Assembly: GCA_964510375.1 (NCBI GenBank)
Contig: CAZEBR010000020.1
Span: forward strand, 1-29,308
Length of the DNA: 29,308 nucleotides
Direction: 5' to 3'
Source of the DNA: CAYLJV01 sp964510375
Lineage (GTDB): Archaea > Hadarchaeota > Hadarchaeia > Hadarchaeales > JAGGTB01
In this document: one piece after another, positions 13,784 to 22,579 of the stretch
How the letters are laid out: each line of letters begins with the position of its first letter
How positions within the stretch are numbered: the first letter of the stretch is position 1
Notes under the pieces: generated by a model
Told to the model about the DNA's origin: nothing
What the model saw: the letters and a program-made list of their open reading frames with translations, nothing else
Database searches by the model: none
Made by a program: the position numbers and the translations under genes

Positions 13784-15573
13784 TACATAACACCGTAAGC
13801 GGGATTGTCCTTACCTTTTATCGAAGTAATCTCCTCCATTACTCCGAGTTCATCATCGGAAAGCATGTCCGATAACTCTTTAAGTTTAACCATCTCTTCA
13901 CTTGGAATATCCACATATAAAACGTCCCCCTCCTTAATCTGTCGTCCGACCGTCGGTCCCCTTATGGAAAGCGCCGCTTCGTCACCGGTCCCTATTTCGG
14001 AAAGGGTCTCCTTTTCCTCCTGAATCTCTTTGATCTTTCCGATCCTTTCTCCGTCCTTATTCATGAGCGAAAAACCGGGTCTTATGATACCTCCCAAGAC
14101 GTCCACTCCCACGATCGCAGGATCACTTTTTCTGAACACGTATCCCGATTTTATCGAGACTTTCCCGGGCCTCGACAGACCCTCCAGCTTTTCGGCACGA
14201 ATTCTCTTTCTCTCTTCCTCCACCCAATCCTCATAATCCTCAATAAGCCTGTAAATGACGTCATTCTCAAGTACCTTCACTCCCTTCCTCTTGGCCTCGT
14301 CCTCCGCGTGCTTCATAAGCCCTACATTGAAGGCCAAGATGACTCCCAGCAAGGGCTCGTTCTCGGAAACCGCATCAGCCTCGATGACGTCGCGGCGCGA
14401 AACTTCACCTATATCCGCACGCCTGATAGGTATCTCATTCGCTTTGAGCTGACCTTCGAGGGCCTCCAAGGAACCAAGGGTATCGGCCTTTACGACGACA
14501 CCTTCCTGATCGGTTTCTATCCTTATGCTCTCAACTCTCTCCTTTATCAAGTTGACAAACTCTTGAAGGTCCTCGTCGGACTCTATTCCCCAGATAGGAG
14601 ACCCGGAAACCGCTCCCTCTATATCGGGCGCCGCTATTTTCACGCCCCCGGCCGCCGTGACATTATCCACGTGTTTGAACCTTTCCTGCGGGTCTCTGAT
14701 CTCGTCCAAGGGTTTTGGTTTTAGGAGAGCCCGGACCTTTGTCGCTATTGCCTTCTCCAAACCCCCAACCGCTATTTCATCTTGAGGGGAAAGCGTCCCG
14801 TCGTATATTATGGCATCGAGAGTCTTTCCGAGCCCCTTTTCCTCCTTTATCTCTAGCACCGTTCCTCTGGCAGGGCCTGAGACTTCGACGGCTAGGTCCT
14901 CGGTCATGTAACGCTGGGCCAATCCTGCCAGAATAGCCAATAATTCAGGAATTCCCTCGCCCGTCTTAGCGCTCGTCGGTACTATAGCAATCTGTTTCTT
15001 GAAATTTTCAATCCGATCAAACCGCTCGGACTGAAAGTCTTCGTCCGTCAATTTCCCAACTATATCGTAAATTTTCGTATCGATCTCTTCTTGAACTCTG
15101 GAATTTTGATTGGGATAGGTATCCAAAAAGCAGGCGTTCTTATTCGGCTTCCAGCCGGGAATGAGGTCGGCCTTGTTTGCGGCTACCACAAACGGAGTTT
15201 CGTTTTCCTTGAGATAGTTGATGGACTCGTAAGTCTGAGGCTTGAATCCTTCATTTATATCCACCACCAGAATCGCCAAGTCGGCCAATGCTCCACCCCT
15301 GCTCCGAAGATTCGCGAAAGCCTCATGGCCAGGAGTATCTATAAAAAGTAATCCCGGAAGCTCCACCTCCCTCTCCGTGAACTTCTCTAAAAACCTCCCG
15401 CATATGTCCTGAACGGTCGAAACCGGAACCTCCGTAGCACCAATGTGTTGAGTAATCGCACCGGCCTCACGGCTGGCCACGGCTGTACCTCTTATCCTGT
15501 CCAGTAGGAGGGTCTTGCCATGGTCGACGTGACCCAGCACGGAAATAATCGGCTGTCTTATGTCTCCGGACAT
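13783..15573 (-). CDS. infB: Translation initiation factor aIF5B (IF2-like GTPase)
   Basis: The ribosomal-subunit-joining GTPase. From the ATG at 15573 the protein is 596 residues and starts MSGDIRQPIISVLGHVDHGKT, as in other archaeal aIF5B. A TTG nine bases upstream (15582) would add only three residues. Motifs are G1 GHVDHGKT, G3 DTPGHEAF, G4 NKAD and the domain II/III/IV sequence ending IKGKDNPAYGVM. Ndk, which often sits between L24e and aIF5B in euryarchaea, is absent: only 74 bases separate the genes. That spacer contains a short GCGG ... CCGC stem followed by a T7 run on the minus strand (15602-15609), so transcription from L24e may partly stop here. Confidence 0.95.
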   Translation of the reverse strand: MSGDIRQPIISVLGHVDHGKTLLLDRIRGTAVASREAGAITQHIGATEVPVSTVQDICGRFLEKFTEREVELPGLLFIDTPGHEAFANLRSRGGALADLAILVVDINEGFKPQTYESINYLKENETPFVVAANKADLIPGWKPNKNACFLDTYPNQNSRVQEEIDTKIYDIVGKLTDEDFQSERFDRIENFKKQIAIVPTSAKTGEGIPELLAILAGLAQRYMTEDLAVEVSGPARGTVLEIKEEKGLGKTLDAIIYDGTLSPQDEIAVGGLEKAIATKVRALLKPKPLDEIRDPQERFKHVDNVTAAGGVKIAAPDIEGAVSGSPIWGIESDEDLQEFVNLIKERVESIRIETDQEGVVVKADTLGSLEALEGQLKANEIPIRRADIGEVSRRDVIEADAVSENEPLLGVILAFNVGLMKHAEDEAKRKGVKVLENDVIYRLIEDYEDWVEEERKRIRAEKLEGLSRPGKVSIKSGYVFRKSDPAIVGVDVLGGIIRPGFSLMNKDGERIGKIKEIQEEKETLSEIGTGDEAALSIRGPTVGRQIKEGDVLYVDIPSEEMVKLKELSDMLSDDELGVMEEITSIKGKDNPAYGVM

Positions 15574-15647
15574 CTTTACCAATGAATAACAGTAAACAGG
15601 GATTTAAAAAAAGATGCGGATTCTCACGAAGGACCGCTTTTAATCAC

Positions 15648-15830
15648 TCACTCGGATTCTCTAGATTTCTTCGTCCACTCCAAGTCTTCCGGCTTCCGGC
15701 CCATCTTCATGTTCTTCTCGCATTTGCTCGAACAGAAGTACAATATCGATCCGTCGTTCTCCACATACATGAGTCCCTTGCCGGGAGCGATTCTTTCTCC
15801 ACAGAAATAACAATTCTTAGCTGTCGGCAC
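15648..15830 (-). CDS. rpl24e: Ribosomal protein L24e (eL24)
   Basis: 60 residues. A zinc-ribbon large-subunit protein with CYFCGERIAPGKGLMYV and, 20 residues on, FCSSKCEKN (CxxC ... CxxxC), followed by MGRKPEDLEWTKK. It uses a GTG start at 15830 directly abutting the S28e TAA stop (TAAGTG), with GGGTG inside the end of S28e as the likely ribosome-binding site. It is the last of the tightly packed L7Ae-S28e-L24e trio. Confidence 0.95.
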   Translation of the reverse strand: MPTAKNCYFCGERIAPGKGLMYVENDGSILYFCSSKCEKNMKMGRKPEDLEWTKKSRESE

Positions 15831-16046
15831 TTAAGGCACCCTAATTTCTCTCGCTTCTCTTTCTACTTCCCTCAACATGAGGGTATCGCCTTCACGAACC
15901 GGTCCTTTCACGTTTCGAGTGATAATTCTCCCTTTGTCGTTGCCTTCGAGTATGCGGCCTTTAACCTGGAGAATCTCTCCAGTGGCCCCGGTCCTGCCTC
16001 TAACTTTTATCACTTCGACCGGAATGCTTTCTTCTTCCTCCGGCAT
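15831..16046 (-). CDS. rps28e: Ribosomal protein S28e (eS28)
   Basis: 71 residues. A small-subunit OB-fold protein with the family blocks PVEVIKVRGRTGATGEILQV, GRIITRNVKGPVREGD and the C-terminal LREVEREAREIR. The ATG lies six bases after the L7Ae stop. The L7Ae stop is embedded in GGAGTGA, which serves as this gene's ribosome-binding site. Confidence 0.96.
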   Translation of the reverse strand: MPEEEESIPVEVIKVRGRTGATGEILQVKGRILEGNDKGRIITRNVKGPVREGDTLMLREVEREAREIRVP

Positions 16047-16052
16047 CTAATT

Positions 16053-16427
16053 TCACTCCTTTAGTTCTTCTATTTCTGATATTATAGATTCCAACTCTTC
16101 TTCTGCACCACCGGCGTCTACTACTGCCACGGAAGCGGCCGAAACATCTATTCCAGCCGCGGATCCCAGTTCTCTCTTGTCGGGAACATAGCCAAACGGA
16201 ACTTCCTTTTCCTCACAAAGGGGCGGTAAATAAGCCAGAATTTCTGGCGGATCGACGTTCTCGGCCATGACGACCAGTTTCGCCTTACCCCTCTCTATCG
16301 CCTTCGTGGTTTCGTTGGTTCCCTTTCTGACCGTTCCGTTATCTCTTGCTGCTTCCACGACCTCGTAGATCCGGTCTGCCATCTCTCTTGAAGTTTCGAA
16401 TCTTACATATATCGGTTTTTCTGCCAC
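16053..16427 (-). CDS. rpl7ae: Ribosomal protein L7Ae (kink-turn RNA-binding protein)
   Basis: 124 residues. It binds kink-turns in 23S rRNA, in C/D and H/ACA guide RNAs and in archaeal RNase P RNA. Typical blocks are GTVRKGTNETTKAIERGKAK (the RNA-binding region), LVVMAENVDPPEILAYLP, CEEKEVPFGYV and KRELGSAAGIDVSAASVAVV. The start is a GTG at 16425-16427, preceded at seven bases by AAGGAGGTG (16435-16443), the strongest ribosome-binding site in the window. It heads the L7Ae-S28e-L24e unit and is followed at six bases by S28e. Confidence 0.97.
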   Translation of the reverse strand: MAEKPIYVRFETSREMADRIYEVVEAARDNGTVRKGTNETTKAIERGKAKLVVMAENVDPPEILAYLPPLCEEKEVPFGYVPDKRELGSAAGIDVSAASVAVVDAGGAEEELESIISEIEELKE

Positions 16428-16434
16428 AATACAG

Positions 16435-16443
16435 CACCTCCTT
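16435..16443 (-). promoter_or_regulatory. Near-perfect Shine-Dalgarno site for L7Ae
   Basis: The minus strand reads AAGGAGGTG, complementary to the conserved 16S rRNA 3' end, seven bases before a GTG. It fixes the GTG as the start. Confidence 0.8.
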
Positions 16444-16503
16444 CAAACTATTCATCATTCATCGCACTGCGTGGCTTGGTATTGTTATGAAGTGAGCAAC
16501 TTT

Positions 16504-16512
16504 TATTTATAA
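16504..16512 (-). promoter_or_regulatory. Candidate TATA box for L7Ae-S28e-L24e
   Basis: The minus strand reads TTATAAATA just past the gltX stop. A start near 16483 would give a leader of about 55 bases. Confidence 0.4.
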
Positions 16513-16517
16513 TTTTG

Positions 16518-18212
16518 TCACCGATGCGCGTAGGCCGCTTTTAAAGTGGGGGTTTTTTCGTCGATTTTCACGAATCCATATCTCTCAAACTGTATTATCT
16601 CACCAGTTGGAAGATCCGCAACCTCCGGCTCCGCATAACCCTCGTCCAAGGTACCGTCGGGCCTTGAGACCTCCACCTCTATCGGATTCTTTGAAACCCA
16701 CTGAATCTTTTTCATATCCATTACCAATTCAAAACTTTCAAAATTGGCCTCCAAGGGATCCAGAGAAGTAATCTTGAAGTTAAACAGATCCTTTAACCTA
16801 ATCACATCTCCGACCTCCGCCCCTTCCAAGTCCCGCTCGGCTATCCAAACCGTCAGATCATCGCCTTCCCTTTCGAGGGGCAACACCCTGCTCCCCCTAT
16901 CCTCGTCGTCCGGATGAAGTCTCAGCCGGGCCTCATCCTTTTCCGGAGCGTTGTGAACTATCATTTTTCTTGGGTCCGGTACGAAAAAATACCTATTCGC
17001 CTCTTCGTCTATGATCCTACGGTTCTTTGTGTATAGCGTCTCCCAGCTCAGCTCCGAATCAGCACGAGTAGTCCCGACATCCAGGACCAGATCCTTTAGA
17101 GCTTCGGGAGTAATCCCCCGCCTCTTGACTGCTGCGACGGTACCGAGCCTCAGGTCGTCGTATCCGTCGTATTCGCCATCGCTTATGCCCTCCATGATCC
17201 TAGTCTTGCTCAGTACAGCATCGGAAACGGATAGTCTCCCGTGCTGAATGGCTGTGGGGTACTCCCATCCAAGATGATCGAAAAGTTGCCTCTGGCGCTG
17301 TTCGTTCACCTCATGCTCCTTTCCCCGAAGCACGTGGGTTACACCCATTTCGTGGTCCTCCAACGCGACGGAAAAGTTGTGGGGCGGACAGACCTGGTAC
17401 TGTGAGTCTGTTCTGGGATGGGAGGAAGTAACTATGCGGACCGCGGGCCAGTCTCTCAGTGCGGGATTCGGGTCTTCCATGTCCTTCTTAATCCTGACCG
17501 CCGCTTCACCCTCCGAAAACTCGCCGTTCAGCATTTTTTCCCACCGAGAGAGGTTCTCATCCTCGCCCAAACCCCTGCAGGGACAAGGTTCCTGTTCATC
17601 CCTCGATTCTCTAAATTTCTCGGGAGGGCATGTACAGATGTAGGCACCCCCGTCTTCGAGCAAACCCTCGGCATAATCGTAGTAAATCTCCAATCGATCG
17701 GACTGTATATACTCCTCATCCCAGTCAATCCCGAGCCACTTCAAATCCTCTCTAATCAAATCGTAGACATCGCCCCTTGCATTGTCCGGATTGGTATCCT
17801 CAAAACGGAGAATAAATTTTCCATCATTCCTCCTAGCGTACTCGTGCGAAAGGACCGCAGTTCTAATATGCCCTAGATGCAAGGGACCGTTAGGATTAGG
17901 AGCAAACCTAGTAGTTACCGATGAATATCTTTCCTTCTCGGGTAGCTCGGACAATCCCCCCTCCTCCTTCTTCTCCCTCTCAGGAGCACCGACTTCTTCA
18001 AGCCTGCTCTTCTGATCTTCAATCGTTAGATCGTTTATCTCACTTACCGTTTCGTCTATCTTTTCCTTGAGCTCCTGAATTTCTGACTTCAATTCCGGCT
18101 CTTCTGCGATGAGTTTACCTATGACGGCGTTCGTACTCGCTTCTCCCTCATGCTCAATCGCGTTAGTCAGCGACCATCGACGAATTAATTTTTCGATATC
18201 CTCATCCGGCAT
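16518..18212 (-). CDS. gltX: Glutamyl-tRNA synthetase, archaeal (GlxRS-related) type
   Basis: 564 residues; charges tRNA(Glu) and, in archaea, usually also tRNA(Gln), which is then amidated. Residues 1-95 are the archaeal N-terminal helical region. The class I signature APNPNGPLHLGH ends with HLGH at 112-115, and the KMSKS equivalent is LSKT at 334-337. The C-terminal half is the beta-barrel anticodon domain shared with GlnRS. This places it with archaeal/eukaryotic and not bacterial GluRS. The ATG lies six bases after the GGPP synthase stop, with AGGT shortly upstream. The placement after idsA is common in euryarchaea. Confidence 0.97.
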   Translation of the reverse strand: MPDEDIEKLIRRWSLTNAIEHEGEASTNAVIGKLIAEEPELKSEIQELKEKIDETVSEINDLTIEDQKSRLEEVGAPEREKKEEGGLSELPEKERYSSVTTRFAPNPNGPLHLGHIRTAVLSHEYARRNDGKFILRFEDTNPDNARGDVYDLIREDLKWLGIDWDEEYIQSDRLEIYYDYAEGLLEDGGAYICTCPPEKFRESRDEQEPCPCRGLGEDENLSRWEKMLNGEFSEGEAAVRIKKDMEDPNPALRDWPAVRIVTSSHPRTDSQYQVCPPHNFSVALEDHEMGVTHVLRGKEHEVNEQRQRQLFDHLGWEYPTAIQHGRLSVSDAVLSKTRIMEGISDGEYDGYDDLRLGTVAAVKRRGITPEALKDLVLDVGTTRADSELSWETLYTKNRRIIDEEANRYFFVPDPRKMIVHNAPEKDEARLRLHPDDEDRGSRVLPLEREGDDLTVWIAERDLEGAEVGDVIRLKDLFNFKITSLDPLEANFESFELVMDMKKIQWVSKNPIEVEVSRPDGTLDEGYAEPEVADLPTGEIIQFERYGFVKIDEKTPTLKAAYAHR

Positions 18213-18218
18213 ACCTAT

Positions 18219-19217
18219 CTACAGCTCCCGCTCGACAGAAAAGTCCGCGATCTTCAACAGAAAATTTTTGGCTTCCGAATCGGGAAGAATTTCCAGCTCG
18301 GATTTAGCTTTCTCCACGAGTTCACGAGATTTTTTCTTTGCGGACTCTACGGCCCCCGTCTCCTCGTAAATCCGTAGGACCTTCTCGACTTCCTCATCAG
18401 TTCCACCCCTCTTACTCAAAATATCGAACAAAAATTTCCTTTCCTCACCATCGGCTTCTTGCAATGCGTGAACTGCCAGATACGTCTTTTTACCTTCCTT
18501 TATATCGCTCCCTATAGGCTTGCCAACCTTTTCTTGGTCTCCGACGACCCCAAGCAAATCATCGTGAATCTGAAAGGCTATTCCCACCAACTTTCCGTAC
18601 TCGGCAAGGGCCTCTATCTCCTCGGACGTTCCCCCTCCCAAAGTAGCCCCAACCCTGGTGGCGGCTTCTATTAAGACACCAGTTTTCAAGCGCACCATCT
18701 CCAAGTAATCGGACTCCTTGACATCCTCTCCTTTCCCAAACTTCATATCCAAAGCCTGTCCTTGGCATATCTGTAGACTCGCCCTGCTCACGGTATCAAA
18801 AACCTCAGTTGCCTCGTCGGCCGAAAAGTTCCCCTCCTTTATATTTCGGCTTAACGCCTGGAAGACCTTTGCAAACAAGGCGTCGCCGGCTATGATGGCC
18901 ATCGGCTCGTCCCAAGCAACATGGACGGAAGTGGCCCCCCGACGCGATTCATCCTTATCCATTATATCGTCGTGGACGAGTGTGAACGTGTGGAGTATCT
19001 CGATAGCCGCTGCGGACGTGAGAACCTCTTCCTCCTTCCCACCAACCGCTTTCGCAGAGGTCAAAGTCAGTACCGGCCTCATCCTCTTGCCCCCAGCTTC
19101 TACTAAATGTCTGCTGGCTCCCACGAGCTCCTCCGGCTCTATACCTCTCGGAAGAATCCGATCGATCTCCTCATCAATCATCTCTTTCTTACTTTCCAAA
19201 TATTCTAATACATCCAT
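18219..19217 (-). CDS. idsA: Geranylgeranyl diphosphate synthase
   Basis: 332 residues; builds the C20 chain used for archaeal ether lipids by adding IPP units to DMAPP/GPP/FPP. The first aspartate-rich motif is DDIMD (83-87) and the second is DDLLG (219-223), followed by GDQEKVGKPIGSDIKEGKK. Phe78, the fifth residue before the first motif, is the chain-length determinant known from Sulfolobus acidocaldarius GGPP synthase, where an aromatic residue stops the product at C20. The ATG at 19217 is preceded by GGGTGGG. A strong TATA box (19294-19301) shows it can be transcribed apart from the IPP isomerase upstream. It heads an idsA-gltX unit. Confidence 0.96.
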   Translation of the reverse strand: MDVLEYLESKKEMIDEEIDRILPRGIEPEELVGASRHLVEAGGKRMRPVLTLTSAKAVGGKEEEVLTSAAAIEILHTFTLVHDDIMDKDESRRGATSVHVAWDEPMAIIAGDALFAKVFQALSRNIKEGNFSADEATEVFDTVSRASLQICQGQALDMKFGKGEDVKESDYLEMVRLKTGVLIEAATRVGATLGGGTSEEIEALAEYGKLVGIAFQIHDDLLGVVGDQEKVGKPIGSDIKEGKKTYLAVHALQEADGEERKFLFDILSKRGGTDEEVEKVLRIYEETGAVESAKKKSRELVEKAKSELEILPDSEAKNFLLKIADFSVEREL

Positions 19218-19293
19218 ATTCCCACCCTCAAGTATCTCTATTCCGAAATTGTGTAATCTCCTTGGTTTGTTCTTGATTATTTAATTTCACCGA

Positions 19294-19301
19294 ATATAAA
19301 G
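19294..19301 (-). promoter_or_regulatory. TATA box for idsA-gltX
   Basis: The minus strand reads CTTTATAT, among the best archaeal TATA matches in the window, about 80 bases before the idsA ATG. The predicted leader is about 55 bases. Confidence 0.6.
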
Positions 19302-19322
19302 TATTGATTTGAATAACTGACC

Positions 19323-20402
19323 TCAACATCCTCTCCTATACTCTTCAGGACCCAAATCCCTAGATTCGAACCATTCTCTGGTACGACCCGAGATGTGGAG
19401 AGGCAACCTTTTGAGTTCGGATAAATCCTCGCAACCCGTCAGAAACATCGCAACTTCAAATTCTTTGATAAACTCTTCTAACCACTTTACCACCTCATCC
19501 TTTCCCCGGACGGACGCCCTGAAAAGCGGGAGGCCGATTCCAACAAAATCCGCACCGAGGGAAATAGCCTTTGAGGCGTCGAGACCGGTTCTTATCCCTC
19601 CGCTCGAGATGACCGGAATATCCACCGATTCGGATACCTCGGCGGTCGACACTGAAGTGGGTAGTCCCCAGTCCCAAAACACCTCGCCCAAGGAGGTACT
19701 CGAGTCTTCCCGAAAGGCCTCAACTCCAGCCCAGCTCGTCCCTCCAGCTCCGCTAACGTCTATAGCCCTTACACCAGCATCCTCCAACCTCAAGGCCGTC
19801 GAAGCATTTATTCCAGCGCCCGTCTCTTTCGCGTAGACAGGATAATCGATCTCGGAAACAGTATCGGAAACGGATTTCAACGTATCTTCAAAATCAGTAT
19901 CCCCACTTGGCTGAACCGCTTCCTGAAGTGGATTAAAATGAAGGCCCAGTGCGTCAGCATTTATCATCTCGATAGCCTTTCTCGCTTCTTCGGCGCCGTA
20001 ACTCTGTGCGAGTTGAACAGCACCCAGATTACCGAACAGCGGAATATCTGGCGCCACATCCCTAACTTCGTAAGTTTCCTCCAAACTCGAATCTTCGATG
20101 CCGGCTCTCTGGCTTCCCACGGCCATTCCAATACCAAGTTTCTGCGCGGCTTCGGCGAGCGCCAAATTGATCTCTTTACCCCGCTCATGTCCTCCTGTCA
20201 TCGGGCAAATGATAATGGGAAAGTTCAACTCCTTTCCGAACAATGAGGTTTCCGTTTTAACGCTGCTCAGGGACATTTCGGGATCAGTTCTGGGTATAAA
20301 CTCAATCTCCTCGAAACCGGTCCTCTTGAGTCGAGACTCCACGTCCTCCTGAAGGCAAATCTCTATGTGATCCAATTTTCTCTTGGAAGTTTCGCTCGTC
20401 AA
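19323..20402 (-). CDS. fni: Isopentenyl-diphosphate isomerase, type 2 (FMN-dependent)
   Basis: 359 residues; interconverts IPP and DMAPP using reduced FMN and Mg2+. Family motifs present include FPIIICPMTGGHERG, GMAVGSQRAG, GLHFNPLQEAVQPSGD, VYAKETGAGIN, IDVSGAGGTSWAGVE and VISSGGIRTGLDASKAI. The start is a TTG at 20402: GGAGG (20411-20415) lies eight bases upstream, overlapping the end of the kinase gene, and the product begins MTSETSKRKLDHIEICL. Four bases separate it from the isopentenyl phosphate kinase stop, so the two are co-transcribed. The two enzymes act in sequence in the modified archaeal mevalonate pathway. Confidence 0.96.
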   Translation of the reverse strand: MTSETSKRKLDHIEICLQEDVESRLKRTGFEEIEFIPRTDPEMSLSSVKTETSLFGKELNFPIIICPMTGGHERGKEINLALAEAAQKLGIGMAVGSQRAGIEDSSLEETYEVRDVAPDIPLFGNLGAVQLAQSYGAEEARKAIEMINADALGLHFNPLQEAVQPSGDTDFEDTLKSVSDTVSEIDYPVYAKETGAGINASTALRLEDAGVRAIDVSGAGGTSWAGVEAFREDSSTSLGEVFWDWGLPTSVSTAEVSESVDIPVISSGGIRTGLDASKAISLGADFVGIGLPLFRASVRGKDEVVKWLEEFIKEFEVAMFLTGCEDLSELKRLPLHISGRTREWFESRDLGPEEYRRGC

Positions 20403-20406
20403 GAAA

Positions 20407-21195
20407 TCATCCTCCGGTTATTTTAGTTCCAATTCTCTTATTGGTTCCGATTGCAAGCTGTATATTTTTCGGCTCGGTCGCGTTGACCACCTGGGAATCG
20501 ATTCCTTTCTTCGCTAAATCTATTAGCACTTCCACCTTGTTCCTCATTCCGCCCGTCACGTCCTTTGGTGACGAAAAATTGACCAATTTTGAAAGCCTAT
20601 CCCAGTTATCGGCGTTTATCCGGGGAATCAAATCGGCATTGATGCTGATTTTTGGATCCGAAGTATAAATACCGTCTGTATCCGTACCCAAAATAACCTC
20701 GGAAGCTCCCATCCTTTCAGCCATATACGCCAAGAGTTGATCCCCCGACAAAATCGTCATGCCCTTCTCAAGGTCGGGGACGCTATCACCGTAAAGTACG
20801 GGCACCACACCCAAATCCACCAATTTTTCAATATTCCTTAACTCCATGTCGACTATTTCATCGTCCTCGACTATGGTACACGCCGAAGTCTGTACGGCCA
20901 TTGCAGGACGGCCAGCATCCAATAGAGATTCTACTATCCGAGAATTCAACTTCTCCATCGCCTGATGCGTTTTTGAAATCCCCATCAGTTGTTCCTCTCT
21001 CTTGTATCCTGAATTTATATCGTACTCCGAAGCCACAGGGTGACCGAATGAACCTCCGCCATGAATCAGTACAAGGTCTTCATCCACAGAAGCCAGTTCC
21101 TCCCCCAACTGGTCTATTACTTTTTTTCTGATCGAGAACCTACCTTCTTTGTTAGTAATGGCACTTCCCCCGAGCTTTACTACTACTAAACTCAT
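20407..21195 (-). CDS. ipk: Isopentenyl phosphate kinase
   Basis: 262 residues of the amino-acid-kinase fold. It phosphorylates isopentenyl phosphate to IPP, the step that replaces phosphomevalonate kinase plus decarboxylase in most archaea. Motifs are VVKLGGSAITNK (ATP side), LIHGGGSFGHPVA with the substrate-binding histidine, VVPVLYGDSVPD, ILSGDQLLAYMA and GTDTDGIYTSDPK. Mevalonate kinase, which often precedes it, is not here: upstream are 119 bases and then S2. The start is an ATG at 21195 with no strong ribosome-binding site. The order S2-IPK-Fni is otherwise typical. Confidence 0.96.
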   Translation of the reverse strand: MSLVVVKLGGSAITNKEGRFSIRKKVIDQLGEELASVDEDLVLIHGGGSFGHPVASEYDINSGYKREEQLMGISKTHQAMEKLNSRIVESLLDAGRPAMAVQTSACTIVEDDEIVDMELRNIEKLVDLGVVPVLYGDSVPDLEKGMTILSGDQLLAYMAERMGASEVILGTDTDGIYTSDPKISINADLIPRINADNWDRLSKLVNFSSPKDVTGGMRNKVEVLIDLAKKGIDSQVVNATEPKNIQLAIGTNKRIGTKITGG

Positions 21196-21260
21196 GGCTT
21201 ATCCCAGTTATTTCATCTAACAGGTAGACATATTATTTTTTCCCGAATATCCCTGCAACT

Positions 21261-21291
21261 AAAAAGAAACTCGAGCAATAAAATCGAGTTT
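21261..21291 (-). terminator. Stem-loop terminator after S2
   Basis: On the minus strand AAACTCGA and TCGAGTTT form a perfect 8-base stem around a 9-base loop, followed directly by CTTTTT. It lies about 23 bases after the S2 stop. Stem-plus-T terminators are less usual in archaea than bare T tracts. Confidence 0.5.
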
Positions 21292-21314
21292 TTCGCGTTC
21301 TTGGGGTATCGATC

Positions 21315-21974
21315 TTACTCCGGACTTTCTTCCTCGGTAAACTGGGTCTCAAACTCTTCCAGGGACACTTCCCATTCGCCGTCTTCGTCTAGTTCCCCTC
21401 GCTCCCTAAGAACTCTACCGGCTAAGAGCCAGTAAATTAGCGCTAAAGCCTTTCTACCTCGGTTATTAGCCGGGATAACCAGATCGACGTTTTTTGTCCT
21501 ATTGTCGGTATCGCATATTCCAATCACAGGAACTCCAATTTTCGAGGCTTCCTGAAGCGGCTGGGCATCGGCTACGGGATCAGTTATCATGAGCAATTCG
21601 GGCTCTATGTAACCTTCTTGCGATGGATTCGTGAGGTTGCCCGGTATGAACCGGCTCGCACTAGTCTGCACGCCAGTAACTTCCCCAAACTTGGCCACCG
21701 GTCTCTGCCCGTACTGTCTGGCAGAAACCACGTAAACATCCTCGGGGTCGTAGCTAGCTATGAGCTTGGCTGCCGCCTCTATTCTCTCATCGGCAATTCT
21801 AACGTCGAGGACAAAAAGTCCATCTCCCCGGACTCTGTATATATACGGGGACATATCACCCGTTTTTTGTCTCGTTCCTATATGAACTCCGCTGGCTAAG
21901 TACTGCTCCATATCTATGAGCGACTCGTCCAGACCCTCTATATTCTGCTGTTGTTCAGGATTTTCCGTTGCCAT
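21315..21974 (-). CDS. rps2: Ribosomal protein S2 (uS2)
   Basis: 219 residues. A small-subunit protein with the family blocks YLASGVHIGTRQKTGDMSPY, DVYVVSARQYGQRPV, FIPGNLTNPSQEGYIEPELL, DPVADAQPLQEASKIGVPVI, CDTDNRTKNVDLVIPANNRG and KALALIYWLLAGRVLRERG. The last 25 residues are a strongly acidic tail (ending EEFETQFTEEESPE). The ATG at 21974 follows GGGAG by seven bases. The gene is divergent from CooT across 272 bases. Confidence 0.97.
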   Translation of the reverse strand: MATENPEQQQNIEGLDESLIDMEQYLASGVHIGTRQKTGDMSPYIYRVRGDGLFVLDVRIADERIEAAAKLIASYDPEDVYVVSARQYGQRPVAKFGEVTGVQTSASRFIPGNLTNPSQEGYIEPELLMITDPVADAQPLQEASKIGVPVIGICDTDNRTKNVDLVIPANNRGRKALALIYWLLAGRVLRERGELDEDGEWEVSLEEFETQFTEEESPE

Positions 21975-22198
21975 CGTATCTCTCCCATTTTTTGTTTTCC
22001 TTTTCTTTAAAGTTTCGATTCCTATGTAGGCATTTATTCGATTGGTTTAAAACCCTCCGGCCTTCTTCTATTTTTTCACGTCCCTGCTTCCTCGATTCTC
22101 AACTTTAACCCTCCTACAAAGGAAATGATCACAGCGTTGCTCTCAGTAAATCTATCGGCAGAAATGAACTTTGGGTCGGTGAGTAGAAAAAGGGGAAA

Positions 22199-22206
22199 GT
22201 ATATTT
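22199..22206 (+). promoter_or_regulatory. Candidate TATA box for cooT
   Basis: GTATATTT, 41-48 bases before the cooT ATG, preceded by purine-rich AGGGGAAA that could serve as the TFB recognition element. Confidence 0.5.
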
Positions 22207-22246
22207 GTCCTACGATAAAATAAGCGAATAGCAAAAGAGGACAAAA

Positions 22247-22429
22247 ATGTGTGAATTTGACGTTATGCTAGACGGAGAAAAGGTTTTCGAAGAGGCTGTT
22301 TACCTTCAAAAAAAGGACGAAAATAGTCTACTTATAAGAAACATTCTGGGACAGGAAGAAACTTTCAACGATGTCTCTATCGAAAAAGTAGATGTTCCGT
22401 CGGAAGAACTCATTCTGAGCAAAATATAA
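22247..22429 (+). CDS. cooT: CooT-family nickel-binding protein
   Basis: 60 residues. CooT proteins are small dimeric beta-barrels that bind one Ni2+ through Cys2 and help mature Ni-dependent CO dehydrogenase. This protein starts MCEFDVMLDGEKVFEEAV with Cys2 in place. It continues with the LLIRNILGQEETFNDVSIEK block and ends VDVPSEELILSKI, matching the family in length and layout. The ATG is fixed by GAGGA (22237-22241) five bases upstream. It points towards a CooC gene 150 bases away, so two CODH-maturation proteins lie together, although the CODH itself is not in the window. Confidence 0.85.
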   Translation: MCEFDVMLDGEKVFEEAVYLQKKDENSLLIRNILGQEETFNDVSIEKVDVPSEELILSKI

Positions 22430-22579
22430 TCGATATGGCAGAAAAAAGCCAGATTCAGTATCCTCCTCACCCTCAATTTTCTCCTACTCAATTTCGAAAA
22501 TCTTTATGAGGTAACTTCTAGTCGGAAGTATCTTGAAGAGCGAAAAGATAAAATATCAGCCAAAATCCTAAAAACATTA

